Source: JANNFX01 sp031380225
GTDB taxonomy: Bacteria; Pseudomonadota; Alphaproteobacteria; Rhizobiales; Hyphomicrobiaceae
Direction: 5' to 3'
NCBI GenBank assembly: GCA_031380225.1
Contig: JANNFX010000163.1
Location: forward strand, 1 to 26,944
DNA length: 26,944 nt
In this document: positions 1 to 9,422 of the stretch, piece by piece
How the letters are laid out: the number at the start of each line of letters is the position of its first letter
How positions within the stretch are numbered: the stretch's first letter is position 1
Notes under the pieces: model-generated
What the model saw: the letters and a program-made list of their open reading frames with translations, nothing else
What the model was told of the DNA's origin: nothing
Database searches by the model: none
Position numbers and translations under genes: made by a program

Positions 1-1146
1 GGCGGCTCGAAATTCGGCTACGCGCTGTTGTTCGTGGCCCTGCTCTCGAACATCATGGCGATTATCTTGCAATCGCTGTGTGCGCGGCTCGGCATTGCGA
101 CGGGCCGCGATCTTGCGCAGGCGTGCCGCGATGCCTATTCGAAACCGGTCTCGATCGTATTATGGATCCTAGCCGAGTTGGCGATCTGCGCAACGGACCT
201 GGCCGAAGTCATCGGCACTGCCATCGGGCTTTATTTGCTATTTGGCATCCCACTCGAACTGGGTGTTGTTCTGACCGCGCTCGACGTGTTCTTGATTTTG
301 TGGCTGCAAAACCTAGGCTTCCGATGGATCGAAGCCTTTGTGGTGGCGCTGTTGGTCATCATAACAGGCTGCTTCGCGATCCAGCTGGCGCTGGCAGGCC
401 CGGTCTGGGGCGATGTCATCAAGGGCTTTGTGCCGACAACTGACATCGTCCGCAACCCGGACATGCTCTACCTCGCGCTCGGCATTATCGGCGCAACTGT
501 CATGCCGCATAATCTTTATCTTCATTCTGCCATTGTTCAGACGCGTGCCTATGGCGACAGCCTTCCAGAGAAACGCAGCGCACTCAATCTGGCGACGTTT
601 GATTCGACGTTCGCTCTCATGTTCGCATTGTTGATCAACGCCTCGATCCTTATTTTGGCGGCGGCAACGTTTCATACCGCTGGAAAGATGGACATCTCCG
701 ATCTGGGCGAGGCCCATAGCTTGTTGATGCCGCTGGTCGGCGCCTCGATTGCCCCGTCGCTGTTTGCGATCGCGCTTTTATGCTGCGGCCTTAACTCAAC
801 CGTAACCGCGACGCTTGCGGGCCAAGCGGTGATGGAAGGTTTTATCAACGTACGCCTCGCGCCGTGGCTCCGCCGTCTGTTGACGCGCGCCGTTGCCATC
901 GTGCCGGCTGTGATCGTGATCTTTTATTATGGCAGCAGTGAAGCTGGAAAACTGTTGATCCTGAGCCAAGTCATCTTGAGCTTTCAGCTGCCGTTCGCGG
1001 TCATCCCGCTTGTGCTGTTCACCGCCGATCGCGCCAAGATGGGCGAACTGATAGCGCCGCGCTGGCTCACCGGCATCGCCACCATTGTCGCGGCGATTAT
1101 CGTGATCTTGAATGTCAAATTGCTGTTCGACGTGGCCACCGGTTAA
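1..1146 (+). CDS. mntH: NRAMP-family divalent metal transporter, 5' end cut by window edge
   Basis: Proton-coupled uptake of Mn2+/Fe2+ across the inner membrane is the expected role of this family. The reading frame is open from base 1, and the opening residues GGSKFGYALL match the region after TM1 in NRAMP proteins, so the start codon and the TM1 DPGN metal-binding motif lie outside the window. The TM6 signature MPHNLYLHSA is present at about bases 502-531, and the rest is a run of hydrophobic helices. About 381 residues are visible; full-length members have roughly 410-450. A start around base 28 would remove conserved sequence, so it is rejected. The family call is firm; the metal and the symbol mntH are inferred from family membership. 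A tRNA gene follows about 120 bases downstream on the same strand. Confidence 0.9.
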   Translation, partial: GGSKFGYALLFVALLSNIMAIILQSLCARLGIATGRDLAQACRDAYSKPVSIVLWILAELAICATDLAEVIGTAIGLYLLFGIPLELGVVLTALDVFLILWLQNLGFRWIEAFVVALLVIITGCFAIQLALAGPVWGDVIKGFVPTTDIVRNPDMLYLALGIIGATVMPHNLYLHSAIVQTRAYGDSLPEKRSALNLATFDSTFALMFALLINASILILAAATFHTAGKMDISDLGEAHSLLMPLVGASIAPSLFAIALLCCGLNSTVTATLAGQAVMEGFINVRLAPWLRRLLTRAVAIVPAVIVIFYYGSSEAGKLLILSQVILSFQLPFAVIPLVLFTADRAKMGELIAPRWLTGIATIVAAIIVILNVKLLFDVATG

Positions 1147-1266
1147 TCAGTTGCTGCCGTATCGCACGGCCGGTGTGGGAGACCAAAAGTCTTGGAAATT
1201 GCTGCGGCACAGCGGTCTCGACAATCACTCCGATTTGGTGCATCGGAAGGCAGCCGATCCCGGATC

Positions 1267-1342
1267 GGGCCTGTAGCTCAATGGTTAGAGCTGGCGGCTC
1301 ATAACCGCCTGGTTGCAGGTTCGATCCCTGCCGGGCCCACCA
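1267..1342 (+). tRNA. tRNA with CAU anticodon, probably tRNA-Ile2 (lysidine type)
   Basis: A complete 76-nt cloverleaf can be folded. The 7-bp acceptor stem pairs GGGCCTG with CGGGCCC and contains one G-U pair. The D-arm is AGCTCAATGGTTAGAGC, the anticodon stem is GGCGG/CCGCC around loop CTCATAA, the T-arm is GCAGG/CCTGC with loop TTCGATC, and the 3' CCA is encoded. The anticodon is CAU, so it could be elongator Met or Ile2, whose C34 is converted to lysidine by TilS. The D-arm and anticodon-arm sequence resembles bacterial Ile2(CAU) more than elongator Met, and it lacks the features of an initiator tRNA because its first acceptor pair is a Watson-Crick G-C. The isotype is an inference from similarity. 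Confidence 0.93.
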
Positions 1343-1399
1343 AATTTCTGATTCGATTGTCTGCGCTGTAGTCCTGGGGACACTCCGTCCCAATCAACG

Positions 1400-2473
1400 T
1401 CACGTTTCAATCGTGATCATGGTGTGGATGTCATTGGTCAGAAATCCGGTCGCGGTTGGCTTGCGAACGCCGGGCAGTACGGCGACATCGAACAACTCAC
1501 TGACCGGGCCTTCGAGACGGATCCATTGCACGACGTCGCCGGTGCGGGCTTCAATAATTTGCACGCCGCACCAGGGCGCCGCATCGCGCTTTTTGAGTTC
1601 GCCGTCAAGCGCGAGGCCTGTGAATGTGCCGTTTCGTGGCATTGAAAGACCAACGATCGCGAACCCATTGTGGGATGCGAAGCCACGCATGAAGCCCGGC
1701 AAGAACGCGTGCGGCTCAAAGGCTCCGCTCGCCGGATCGACTATACCAATATGGCCTGTGCCGGAATTCAAAACCCACAACCGGCCGTCGATCCAGCGCG
1801 GGCTATGCGGCATTGAAAGTTTTTCAGTCACGATCGAGTTGTCGCGGACGTCGATAACACAGCCGCCCTCGGCGCGCCGCTCTCTCCATCCGTTGACGAC
1901 ATCACTGCGCGACACGGTTGTGACGTAGGCCGGGATACCATCGCGCATCCCGAGCCCGTTGAGATGACAGCGGTCTTCAGCAGCAAGTTTAGAAATGAAG
2001 GGCGGCACCCAATAGGGCTTGAACGAATGTGTTTGGCTCAGCATCGCCAGGCAAGAATGAGCGGTGTTGACGAACACGATGCGGCCGTCAGTCATGACAC
2101 CGATTTCATGCACGTCGATATCGCCGGTTGTGTGGGCGACGCGCGGTACGAAATGGCGGTCAGCGCCATCAATTGTCTCGCCGGAGCGGAGAATGTTCTC
2201 AAATCGCCAAATCTGGAACAGTGTCGAGACCAGAAGACGTTGGCCGTCGCACCAAAGCCCCATGGCGCGAGCGAGGAAGCGCTCGTGGAATGAGACAGCG
2301 CCGGTGGCATCGACGCCGATCAGATACAGCCGGCCGGATTGATAGGACGTGAATGCGAGGCTGACTTTGTGGCGCAACAGCCAGTCCGCGAGCCCGCGCG
2401 AACATGTGATGCGCGCCGGTTCTGTTGATTGCGGTTCGGCGGGAGGCGCAGTCTCAACGGCCGGCTCACTCAC
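1400..2473 (-). CDS. TIGR03032-family protein, function unknown
   Basis: The protein has the hallmark opening of the TIGR03032/DUF4915 family, with LADWLLRHKVSLAFTSYQ followed by SGRLYLIGVD. Repeated short beta segments follow, such as MGLWCDGQRLLVSTLFQIWRF-like stretches, HLNGLGMRDGIPAYVTTV, and SMPHSPRWIDGRLWVLNSG, which suggest a propeller-like all-beta fold. The biochemical role of the family is not established. An ATG at 2656 gives a 418-residue product, but its first 61 residues are Cys-rich, do not look like the family, and lack a spaced ribosome site. I prefer the GTG at 2473, preceded by CAGGAAACC about 11 bases upstream, which gives about 357 residues. No signal peptide is evident. 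It is divergent from the autotransporter gene, and no partner genes adjoin it. Confidence 0.75.
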   Translation of the reverse strand: MSEPAVETAPPAEPQSTEPARITCSRGLADWLLRHKVSLAFTSYQSGRLYLIGVDATGAVSFHERFLARAMGLWCDGQRLLVSTLFQIWRFENILRSGETIDGADRHFVPRVAHTTGDIDVHEIGVMTDGRIVFVNTAHSCLAMLSQTHSFKPYWVPPFISKLAAEDRCHLNGLGMRDGIPAYVTTVSRSDVVNGWRERRAEGGCVIDVRDNSIVTEKLSMPHSPRWIDGRLWVLNSGTGHIGIVDPASGAFEPHAFLPGFMRGFASHNGFAIVGLSMPRNGTFTGLALDGELKKRDAAPWCGVQIIEARTGDVVQWIRLEGPVSELFDVAVLPGVRKPTATGFLTNDIHTMITIET

Positions 2474-2937
2474 GATCTGGTTTCCTGGTCTGAAGGACGT
2501 CTCGCAATCGCACACAATTGGCCAGGGCAAAATTCCCGCAGAGCAATTTGCGTGTTCTGTCACTTTTGCGCATAGGCGGCGTGCCGGGCAATTGCAAGCC
2601 AGACGTGCCCCGTCAGCGGCAGATTTGCCCTGCTTCCCGGACGCCGCGCTGGTCATCCCTGAACGGCCATTTCGCGGGCACGTTTTCTGGACAATTCGAT
2701 AGGATCGGCGCTGGCCACACCTGCAAGTGGCAGCCTAATAACGTCAGATCAACCGTAGATCGTTCTGACGATCGGCAGGGCTGGCAAAAACAACTCATTG
2801 GTCACATGATTTATACACCGTACACTCAATATCCTGTCCGAATCGATTGTATTCATTTACAGGACAACAGTTGTACCGCGTTTGACGCTAAGTCATTTCG
2901 AGTCTGGCAAGACTCTGATGTGCGGGGGCATAATTCT
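2474..2937. other. Intergenic region between divergent genes
   Basis: This 464-base stretch separates the TIGR03032 gene from the autotransporter gene. Frames on both strands extend into it from the flanking genes but look non-coding. It is AT-richer from about 2790 to 2940 and probably holds both promoters, although I could not settle on convincing -35/-10 pairs. The only clear structure is the inverted repeat at 2742-2770. Confidence 0.5.
2742..2770. repeat. Short inverted repeat upstream of the autotransporter gene
   Basis: CGTCAGA at 2742-2748 is exactly repeated in inverted orientation as TCTGACG at 2764-2770, with a 15-base spacer. It lies about 170 bases ahead of the autotransporter start and could be an operator or an mRNA hairpin. 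With 7-bp arms, chance occurrence is also possible. Confidence 0.3.
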
Positions 2938-5900
2938 ATGAACAGCAACGAAAATCGCGCGCTAATCGGCGGCGCGATCATCAGCAACTGCGTCCGCACA
3001 AACAGCCAAGCTCAGCCACCGGAGCGAATTTCATACAATTACAGTAATGAGGCTGGGCAGGGCTCGGCAAATTTCACCAACCTAGCCAACCAGACTTGGC
3101 ATCGCGCACTTCTCGGCGGTGTAGCGGCCGGTGCGATGTGGACGATGACGGCAAGCCGCGCGCTGGCCAGCGGCGCATGCAGCCTCAGCGGCGGCAGTTA
3201 TACTTACACTGCGGCGACGAAAACGCTGACTTGTACGATGAACCACAGCAGTGGGATATCTCCAAGCCTCGGTGGCGCTGTTCCAGTTCCGCCCAATCTT
3301 GTGGTCAAGGATTTGACGGCCGACATTGCCCCGGCCACAGGTAGGCCCGGGATTTTTTTGCGGCCCAGCAACGATGCAGCGGCCAGCCTCGACAGCACGT
3401 TGGGTGCGTTCAAGATCAACACGATTGATGCAGCCGGCATCTCGGTTACGTCGCCCAGCGGCGTGACCATCGTCCACTCCGGCGATATCGCAACAACCGG
3501 CTTATACGCCGCTGGCATCCAGGGCACGTCGAATGGTGCCGACGGAACCACCGCCGCAAACGGTGTGGCGGGTACCGCCGGTGCTCCCGGCAGTTACAAC
3601 TATTCATCGGACGGCACCGCAGGAGGCGCAGGTGGCAAGGGCGGCGATGGCGTAAATGGTGCAAGCGGCACGGGCGGTGGTGCTGTTGTCATAACCTCGT
3701 CGGGCGATGTCGCCACCACCGGCTATGGGTCTCATGCTGTTTCGGCGAATAGCACCGGCGGCAGCGGCGCAGACGGTGGCCGTGGTGGCGATGGTGGCCG
3801 CGGCGGCGATGGCGGCGGCAGCTTTTCTGCCAATGGCGGAGACGGCAGCGCAGGCGGCGATGGTGGCGCGGGCGGAGTAGGAGGCACTGGTGGCAAGGGC
3901 GGCTTTGTCTCGATCACCACCACGGCCGGCAAGCTGCAGACATCTGGCGACTATGCGCACGGGATCGACGCCCGCAGCAGCGGTGGCCAAGGAGGAAACG
4001 GAGGCGAGCGGGGCGAAGGCGGCAGCGGTGGCTACGGCGGCTTCTCGAGTTCTGGGACTTACGGTAGCGGCGGTTACCAGGGAACTGATGGCACCTCAGG
4101 CACGGGCGGCACCGGTGGCGATGGCGGCGCGGTCACTGTCAACTCGAAGGCGCAAATTACTGTCACGGGCGACGGCGCATCGGGCATCGTCGCAGAAAGC
4201 CGCGGCGGCAATGGAGGCGACGGTGGCTATGGGTCTAATTATTATTCGTATGGCGGGCGCGGCAAGGGCGGCACGATCACCATCATTTCGTCAGGTAACA
4301 TCAGCGCCACAAATGGCGGCATCTTTGCCATCAGCCGTGGCGACGTTGGTTCAGGCGCGGTGACCATCACGTCGAGCGGCGATATCACTTCCGGGAACTT
4401 CGGCATTTCAGCCCGGACTGACAACGCTGCAATTGAAATTCTGAACACCGGCAAGATCACGTTGTCCGATAGCTATGGTTCAGGCATTACGGCGCGGACG
4501 TACAGAAGTGGCGATATTACCATCTCCAACAAGGGCGCAATTGTAACTGAAGGTGATTATTCGCACGGCATTTCCACGCGCGCAGCCGGCGAAACGAAAA
4601 TCACCAATGCTGCTTCGATCAAAACGACCGGCGACGATGCGCATGGCATTTTTGCCCTAGGCGGTGGTGGCGGATGCGGAAAGCAGGTTGAAGAGGCGAG
4701 TGCTTTTGGATGCAAGATTATGGGTGGTTACGGCGGCGGCGCGATTACGATCACGTCGACTGGCGACATTGCGACCAGCGGTTATGGCGCAAGTGCGATC
4801 TCCGCCGAACTTCGCAGCAACAGCAAAATCTCTATCACGAACTCCGGTAAGATTTCGGTCTCCGGTCCGAAAGGCAATGGCGCGATCGTGGCGCGCAACA
4901 GCCGCTATGGCAATATCTCCGTCACCAATACCAAGAGCGGATCGATCTCAACCACCTCGGACCATATTGCTGGCATCAACGTCTTTAGTTACGGCGGCGA
5001 TGTCTCCGTTGCCAACGCTGGCAAAATCTCGACCACGGGCAGGAATGCAATTGGTATTGTAGCCCGTGCTGATGATGGCGATGGCAATGGCGGCGATGCG
5101 TCCGTCACCGTCTCGGGGAGTGTTACCACTCGTGGCGAACGAGCCGATGCAATCCAGGCGTTTTCAGACGACGGCTCAGTTAAAGTCTCAGTTGAAGCAG
5201 GCGGTAACGTCAAGGCTTCAGGGCTCGATGCCAATGTAGTCACGGTCTATGGCCGTAAGGGCGCGGTGCTTAACAACGCTGGCACCATCACTGGATCGGT
5301 TGAACTCAGCTCGCGCTCCCCTACGAGTGAATTCAACAATCTCGGCACCGGATTGTTCAACAGTGGCGAGACTGTTCAATTGTTTGGCGGCACGCTGACC
5401 AACGACGGCACGATCAACGCAGCTGGTGCTGGCAAAATCGGCGTCACGTTCGTGACTGGTGACTTGATCCAGAGCGACAACGGCCAGATCGGCGTTGATG
5501 TCGATCATAAGGCTGGCGCCTCTGATATTATCAATGTTGTGGCCAGCGCTGACCCAACCCGATCAGCACCACATGCCAATATGGCGTTCCCGGCCAGTTC
5601 CGGTACGGCTACGCTCGGCGGAAAAATCACGCCCAACTTGTTGAACTTCGACGCTTCGCATCCAGCCAAGCAAGTCACGGTTTTGACGGCAGAAGGTGGC
5701 GTCAAAGTCAAGGGCTTAACGGTCGTCGACACGGCGCTGATCGATTACACGCTGCTTTATCCCAATGCCAACACGGTCCGGCTCGGTATCGATGTGATCG
5801 AAGTCGACAGCGGTGGTCCACTCGACAAACTTGGCCTGTCTCCCAACCAGAATTCCGTTGTACGCTTTCTGTTGGGTGGGCAAAGCGATCTCCCGTCAGG

Positions 5901-6909
5901 TCTCGAGCCCGCATTCACAGCCCTGTTCAACGCGGCAGACGCAGACGCGGTCGCGGCCATCGCCGAGCAGCTCTATACCAATGGTGCCGGAGGGGCGGCG
6001 CAAGGCGCGATTGAAACCTCGGGCGCGTTGGCCATGTCACTCCGCAGCTGTCCAGTTGCAGACGGCGACTTCTCGCAACAGCGCGAAACGTCGTGCTTAT
6101 GGGCGAAGCCTGCTGTGCGCACCTTCCGCCAGCGTAAGGACGGTGACTTCGCCAATGTTGCGAGCCATACCGGCGGCGTCTCGGGTGGCTTCCAAACCAC
6201 GCTCGGTCAAGACATGTGGGGCGGACTTGGCGCATCCTTCGAAGACAGCAGCTCGATAATCAATGGCACGACCACGTCGGACGGCACCTGGTGGCAAGTT
6301 GGCGGCGTCGCCAAGTGGGTGATGGGCGCGTTCAAGATCTCGAGCTCTGTCACAGGCGGCGGCGGCGATCTGGATTTCAATCGCAACATCAATCTGCCGG
6401 GCTTGACGGCCGTCGCGGTGAGCGGCACTGACGTATCGATGATCGATAGCGTCACCCGGTTCTCGTATTCGTTCGGGGCCACCGGCTTCTATATGACGCC
6501 GATGGTGGACGTCGGTGTCAGCCACGTGCGTGTCGGCGGATACTCGGAAACGGGAGCCGGAGCATTCAACCTGGTGGTCGATGGGTTTAGTGAAACGCTC
6601 TACTCTACAAGCCCCGCAGTTGAAATCGGCTCGACGCTTTCAACTGGAGAACTCACATTCCGTCCCTACATGAAAGCCGGCGTTACGTTCTTGAGCGAAG
6701 ACGGTTTCACAACCGCGACGCACTTTGCCGGTGCAGCGGGCGGGTCGTTCCTGACCACCTCACGCTTCGACGACGTGTTTGCCGATCTTTCGGCCGGCAT
6801 TCAGATGTTCGGCAAGGATGGCTTTGATCTGCGCATCAACTACGATGGCCACTTCGGCGAAAACAGCGACCAGCACGGCGCCGACATCAAGTTGACCGTC
6901 AAATACTAA
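2938..6909 (+). CDS. Type V autotransporter with glycine-rich beta-helix passenger
   Basis: This is a predicted surface or secreted protein of 1323 residues. A hydrophobic signal segment ALLGGVAAGAMWTM ends in ASRALA near residue 77, which is an unusually long pre-region. The passenger is built from about 13 rungs of about 24 residues following the pattern ITxxGxIxTxGxxxxGIxA, as expected for a right-handed beta-helix. Glycine-rich inserts such as GGDGGRGGDGGGS and GGTGGKGG separate the early rungs. A linker follows, then a C-terminal barrel from about residue 1045 (CLWAKPAVRTFRQ) to the final LTVKY, about 280 residues as usual for the autotransporter domain. The frame is open from 2518, but the ATG at 2938 has GGGGG about 10 bases upstream and starts just before the leader. 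The passenger function (adhesion, biofilm) is unknown. Confidence 0.88.
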   Translation: MNSNENRALIGGAIISNCVRTNSQAQPPERISYNYSNEAGQGSANFTNLANQTWHRALLGGVAAGAMWTMTASRALASGACSLSGGSYTYTAATKTLTCTMNHSSGISPSLGGAVPVPPNLVVKDLTADIAPATGRPGIFLRPSNDAAASLDSTLGAFKINTIDAAGISVTSPSGVTIVHSGDIATTGLYAAGIQGTSNGADGTTAANGVAGTAGAPGSYNYSSDGTAGGAGGKGGDGVNGASGTGGGAVVITSSGDVATTGYGSHAVSANSTGGSGADGGRGGDGGRGGDGGGSFSANGGDGSAGGDGGAGGVGGTGGKGGFVSITTTAGKLQTSGDYAHGIDARSSGGQGGNGGERGEGGSGGYGGFSSSGTYGSGGYQGTDGTSGTGGTGGDGGAVTVNSKAQITVTGDGASGIVAESRGGNGGDGGYGSNYYSYGGRGKGGTITIISSGNISATNGGIFAISRGDVGSGAVTITSSGDITSGNFGISARTDNAAIEILNTGKITLSDSYGSGITARTYRSGDITISNKGAIVTEGDYSHGISTRAAGETKITNAASIKTTGDDAHGIFALGGGGGCGKQVEEASAFGCKIMGGYGGGAITITSTGDIATSGYGASAISAELRSNSKISITNSGKISVSGPKGNGAIVARNSRYGNISVTNTKSGSISTTSDHIAGINVFSYGGDVSVANAGKISTTGRNAIGIVARADDGDGNGGDASVTVSGSVTTRGERADAIQAFSDDGSVKVSVEAGGNVKASGLDANVVTVYGRKGAVLNNAGTITGSVELSSRSPTSEFNNLGTGLFNSGETVQLFGGTLTNDGTINAAGAGKIGVTFVTGDLIQSDNGQIGVDVDHKAGASDIINVVASADPTRSAPHANMAFPASSGTATLGGKITPNLLNFDASHPAKQVTVLTAEGGVKVKGLTVVDTALIDYTLLYPNANTVRLGIDVIEVDSGGPLDKLGLSPNQNSVVRFLLGGQSDLPSGLEPAFTALFNAADADAVAAIAEQLYTNGAGGAAQGAIETSGALAMSLRSCPVADGDFSQQRETSCLWAKPAVRTFRQRKDGDFANVASHTGGVSGGFQTTLGQDMWGGLGASFEDSSSIINGTTTSDGTWWQVGGVAKWVMGAFKISSSVTGGGGDLDFNRNINLPGLTAVAVSGTDVSMIDSVTRFSYSFGATGFYMTPMVDVGVSHVRVGGYSETGAGAFNLVVDGFSETLYSTSPAVEIGSTLSTGELTFRPYMKAGVTFLSEDGFTTATHFAGAAGGSFLTTSRFDDVFADLSAGIQMFGKDGFDLRINYDGHFGENSDQHGADIKLTVKY

Positions 6910-6911
6910 AA

Positions 6912-6951
6912 GTGAGTGTGCTGCCTTCCGAGCAATTGGGAGGCGGCTCAC
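6912..6951. terminator. Hairpin between convergent autotransporter and kinase genes
   Basis: GTGAG at 6912-6916 pairs with CTCAC at 6947-6951, and GCCTTCC pairs with GGGAGGC further in, with a bulge and one G-U pair. It sits right after the autotransporter stop codon and ends on the stop codon of the convergent kinase gene, so a shared terminator is likely. There is no strong T-tract on either side. Confidence 0.45.
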
Positions 6952-9422
6952 TAATGTCCGGCGACCCTGACAATTGGCATCGCCCAGACGTGCAACTTTC
7001 CATCAGCGCCAGCGGCGATAATGCGGGTGCCGTCAGATGACACAGAAACCGCGTTCTGGACTGCAATCGTGCCGGGCAACACGCGCGCTGCGCGGCCACC
7101 CTTCAAATCCCAAAGCCTGACTTTGCCGTCATCTCCAGCCGAGACCAGTAGGTCGCCGGATGGCGCAAACGCCAAGCCGCCGACGCGGCCCTTGTGGCCG
7201 TAAAGTCGGCGCAGTGTTGATTGCGATTTCGCCGACCAAATCCGGATATTGCCGTCAAGCCCGGCCGACGCGAAAGACGAGCCATCGGGCCGGATCGCGA
7301 GTGTCGAGACAAAATCACGATGGCCGGAATAGCGGCGCACGGCTTCGAAGCTGTCGCCCTTCCATAATTTGACGGACTTGTCTGCACTGCCGGTGACGAG
7401 CAGCGGCCCGCGCGGCGTGTTGGCGTAGGCGACCGTTTGCACGGCGTTGTTGTGCGCATCAATGATGTGGACGGGTTCGGTCGCGCTGGTATTCCAGATC
7501 GCGACTTTCCAATCGTGGCTGGCGGCAGCGAACCGGTTGTCGGTGTCCAGGAAGGCAACGCTCCAAACTTCGGCGTCATTACGCTTGAAGCTGCCGATAC
7601 GGCGGCCGCTTGTGATATCCCACAGCACGACGCGGCCGTTGGCATGACCGGTCAGCGCTTTATTACCTGATACAGCAAGAGACGTTGCCGGTCCGTCATC
7701 CAAAACAATCGCGTGCTGGACGTTAAACGATGGTGCCGACCAAATCTTGAGCGTGCCGTCCTGGCCGGTTGTCAGGACTGTGCGTCCATCACTTGTATAG
7801 AGGACATGCGTCGCTGCACCGGTATGTGCCGCGACTTCGTTGAGCGGCAAAAGGTTTTGAGCCGAAAGCGTGGCGATGGAACCGGTTACTGTCCGCGACG
7901 AGCGATTGAAATCCGGCAATTGATTTTGCATGGCGACGAAGCCGCTGGCGACGCCAAGTGCGATCAAGCCTTTGAATATGAGCGGACGCACGCTGCGGGT
8001 GCGGCGGAACCATCCGAGCTTCGGCTTTGGCGGAGTGCGTGGTTCAGCGCGCACGAGAACGCGAGGCAGCGGAGCCGGAACAAGGTCGCGCTTCGGTTTC
8101 GATGGCGGCGCTGATTTGACGGCCGGTGCTGGCATCGTTTTAACTGCAGGATCTGCTGGTGTGGCTGGTTCTGCCGCCTTGCGCTTGAAGAAAAACGACG
8201 GCGCTGGCGGCGGGGCCGCGACTTTTACAGTGCTGCCCTGAGCAGCAGGTGCTGCAGGAATTGCAGGAGTTGCATCCGCTTCAACGTTGGCCTTTGCCGC
8301 GTTGCGCTTTTGCATATTGTCGACGAAGTCGAGGATCTGACCTTGCGGACCCGGCGCGTCAGGTGGCGGCGGCACATTGGAGGCTGGATCGAGCTTGGCG
8401 CCATCGGAGGCCGCGGCCTCGTCGCGCTTGGCGCGCTTGCCAAGCGTGCGTGAGAACCATCCGGAACCGCCAACGGCGGCTTCGGCAACCGGATCTGGCG
8501 CCAGCAGCATGCCGCGCCATTCAGCGACCGACTGTGGCCGGGCTGTGATATTTAATGCCAAGGCTTTGTCGATGGCCTTTAAGAACCCGGCCCGGTAGGC
8601 GCCGACTGCGGCCTCGCGGGCCGGCACAATTTCATCACGGATCATGCGTGACGGCGCATCAGGCGGCCGTTTGCCTGTCACGGCGTGATACAACGTCGAC
8701 GCCAGCGCGTAGATATCGGTCCATGCGCCTTGCTGGCTCGATGTCTCGGCATACTGCTCGTAGGGTGAGTAGCCGGGCTTCACTAAAGCAGAAACGGTCC
8801 GCGACTGAGCCGCAAGTTCGCCCCGCGCCGAGCCGAAGTCGATCAGTACAGGCTGGCCATCTTTGCGGATGATTATATTGTCGGGCGCGATGTCGCGATG
8901 CAGGAAGTCGCTGCGGTGAATGCTTTCGAGCGCATCCAGCAAAGGAGCAACAATCTGATCTAATTCTTTTTGCCGTGGCGCGCGGCCAAGCCCTTTCAAC
9001 CAAGCCTTGAGGCTTTGGCCTTCCTCGAAATGCAAAACCATGTAGCCAGTGTTATTAGCGCGGAAGTAGCGATAGACGCGGACGATATTGGGGTGTGAAA
9101 ACTTGGCCAGCGTCTGCGCTTCTTCGATAAAGCGGTCGAGACCCCAGCGGTAATCGCCAGCGCATTGCTCGGAGCGCGGTGCCGCTTCGCTGCCATCGCT
9201 ACGTGCGGCGAAATCAGACGGGAAATATTCTTTAATTGTCACCGGCCGGTTAAGCGCCAACTCATCGGCAAGGTAAGTGATACCAAATCCGCCCGCACCG
9301 AGCACGCGCTCGATCCGGTAATCACCAGCGAGTTCAGTGCCATTTTGCAAGGCGACGAGATTTGTCATGCGGTTTTGATCGCGAACAGCAACATTGGGTT
9401 TAGCCGCAAGCATGGACAGCAT
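6951..9422 (-). CDS. Transmembrane Ser/Thr protein kinase with C-terminal WD40 propeller
   Basis: A Hanks-type kinase of 823 residues. The kinase domain covers about residues 33-290: glycine loop GAGGFG at 42-47, ATP-binding lysine K64 in VTIKEYFP, catalytic loop LHRDIAPDN with D177 and N182, metal-binding DFG at 195-197, and activation-segment GYSPYEQY near 217. All key residues are present, so it should be active. A Pro/Ala-rich linker runs from about 340 to 470, followed by one membrane helix at about 478-497 (LIALGVASGFVAM). About seven WD40 repeats fill 525-820 (GQDGTLKIW, GLDGNIRIW, GDDGKVRLW and others), enough for one closed propeller, predicted to lie outside the cytoplasm as a sensor or binding module. 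AGGA lies about 6 bases before the chosen ATG. It is divergent from the FHA and PP2C genes, which are its likely partners. Confidence 0.9.
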   Translation of the reverse strand: MLSMLAAKPNVAVRDQNRMTNLVALQNGTELAGDYRIERVLGAGGFGITYLADELALNRPVTIKEYFPSDFAARSDGSEAAPRSEQCAGDYRWGLDRFIEEAQTLAKFSHPNIVRVYRYFRANNTGYMVLHFEEGQSLKAWLKGLGRAPRQKELDQIVAPLLDALESIHRSDFLHRDIAPDNIIIRKDGQPVLIDFGSARGELAAQSRTVSALVKPGYSPYEQYAETSSQQGAWTDIYALASTLYHAVTGKRPPDAPSRMIRDEIVPAREAAVGAYRAGFLKAIDKALALNITARPQSVAEWRGMLLAPDPVAEAAVGGSGWFSRTLGKRAKRDEAAASDGAKLDPASNVPPPPDAPGPQGQILDFVDNMQKRNAAKANVEADATPAIPAAPAAQGSTVKVAAPPPAPSFFFKRKAAEPATPADPAVKTMPAPAVKSAPPSKPKRDLVPAPLPRVLVRAEPRTPPKPKLGWFRRTRSVRPLIFKGLIALGVASGFVAMQNQLPDFNRSSRTVTGSIATLSAQNLLPLNEVAAHTGAATHVLYTSDGRTVLTTGQDGTLKIWSAPSFNVQHAIVLDDGPATSLAVSGNKALTGHANGRVVLWDITSGRRIGSFKRNDAEVWSVAFLDTDNRFAAASHDWKVAIWNTSATEPVHIIDAHNNAVQTVAYANTPRGPLLVTGSADKSVKLWKGDSFEAVRRYSGHRDFVSTLAIRPDGSSFASAGLDGNIRIWSAKSQSTLRRLYGHKGRVGGLAFAPSGDLLVSAGDDGKVRLWDLKGGRAARVLPGTIAVQNAVSVSSDGTRIIAAGADGKLHVWAMPIVRVAGH

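Noticed and set aside
1115..1393. Minus-strand frame containing ARQGSNLQPGGYEPPALTI
   Set aside because: It is the antisense translation of the tRNA gene at 1267-1342. This peptide is a well-known spurious database entry created by tRNA genes.
2518..2937. N-terminal extension of the autotransporter by 140 residues
   Set aside because: It would cross the divergent intergenic region and place a signal peptide more than 200 residues from the start; the ATG at 2938 has a ribosome site.
3604..3990. Alanine/threonine-rich and proline-rich minus-strand frames in the autotransporter gene
   Set aside because: They are shadows of the GGC/GGT-rich repeat DNA, which lacks stop codons in several frames.
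3600..5160. CRISPR-like periodic repeats
   Set aside because: The periodicity is protein-coding beta-helix rungs with varying DNA; there are no identical direct repeats with unique spacers anywhere in the window.
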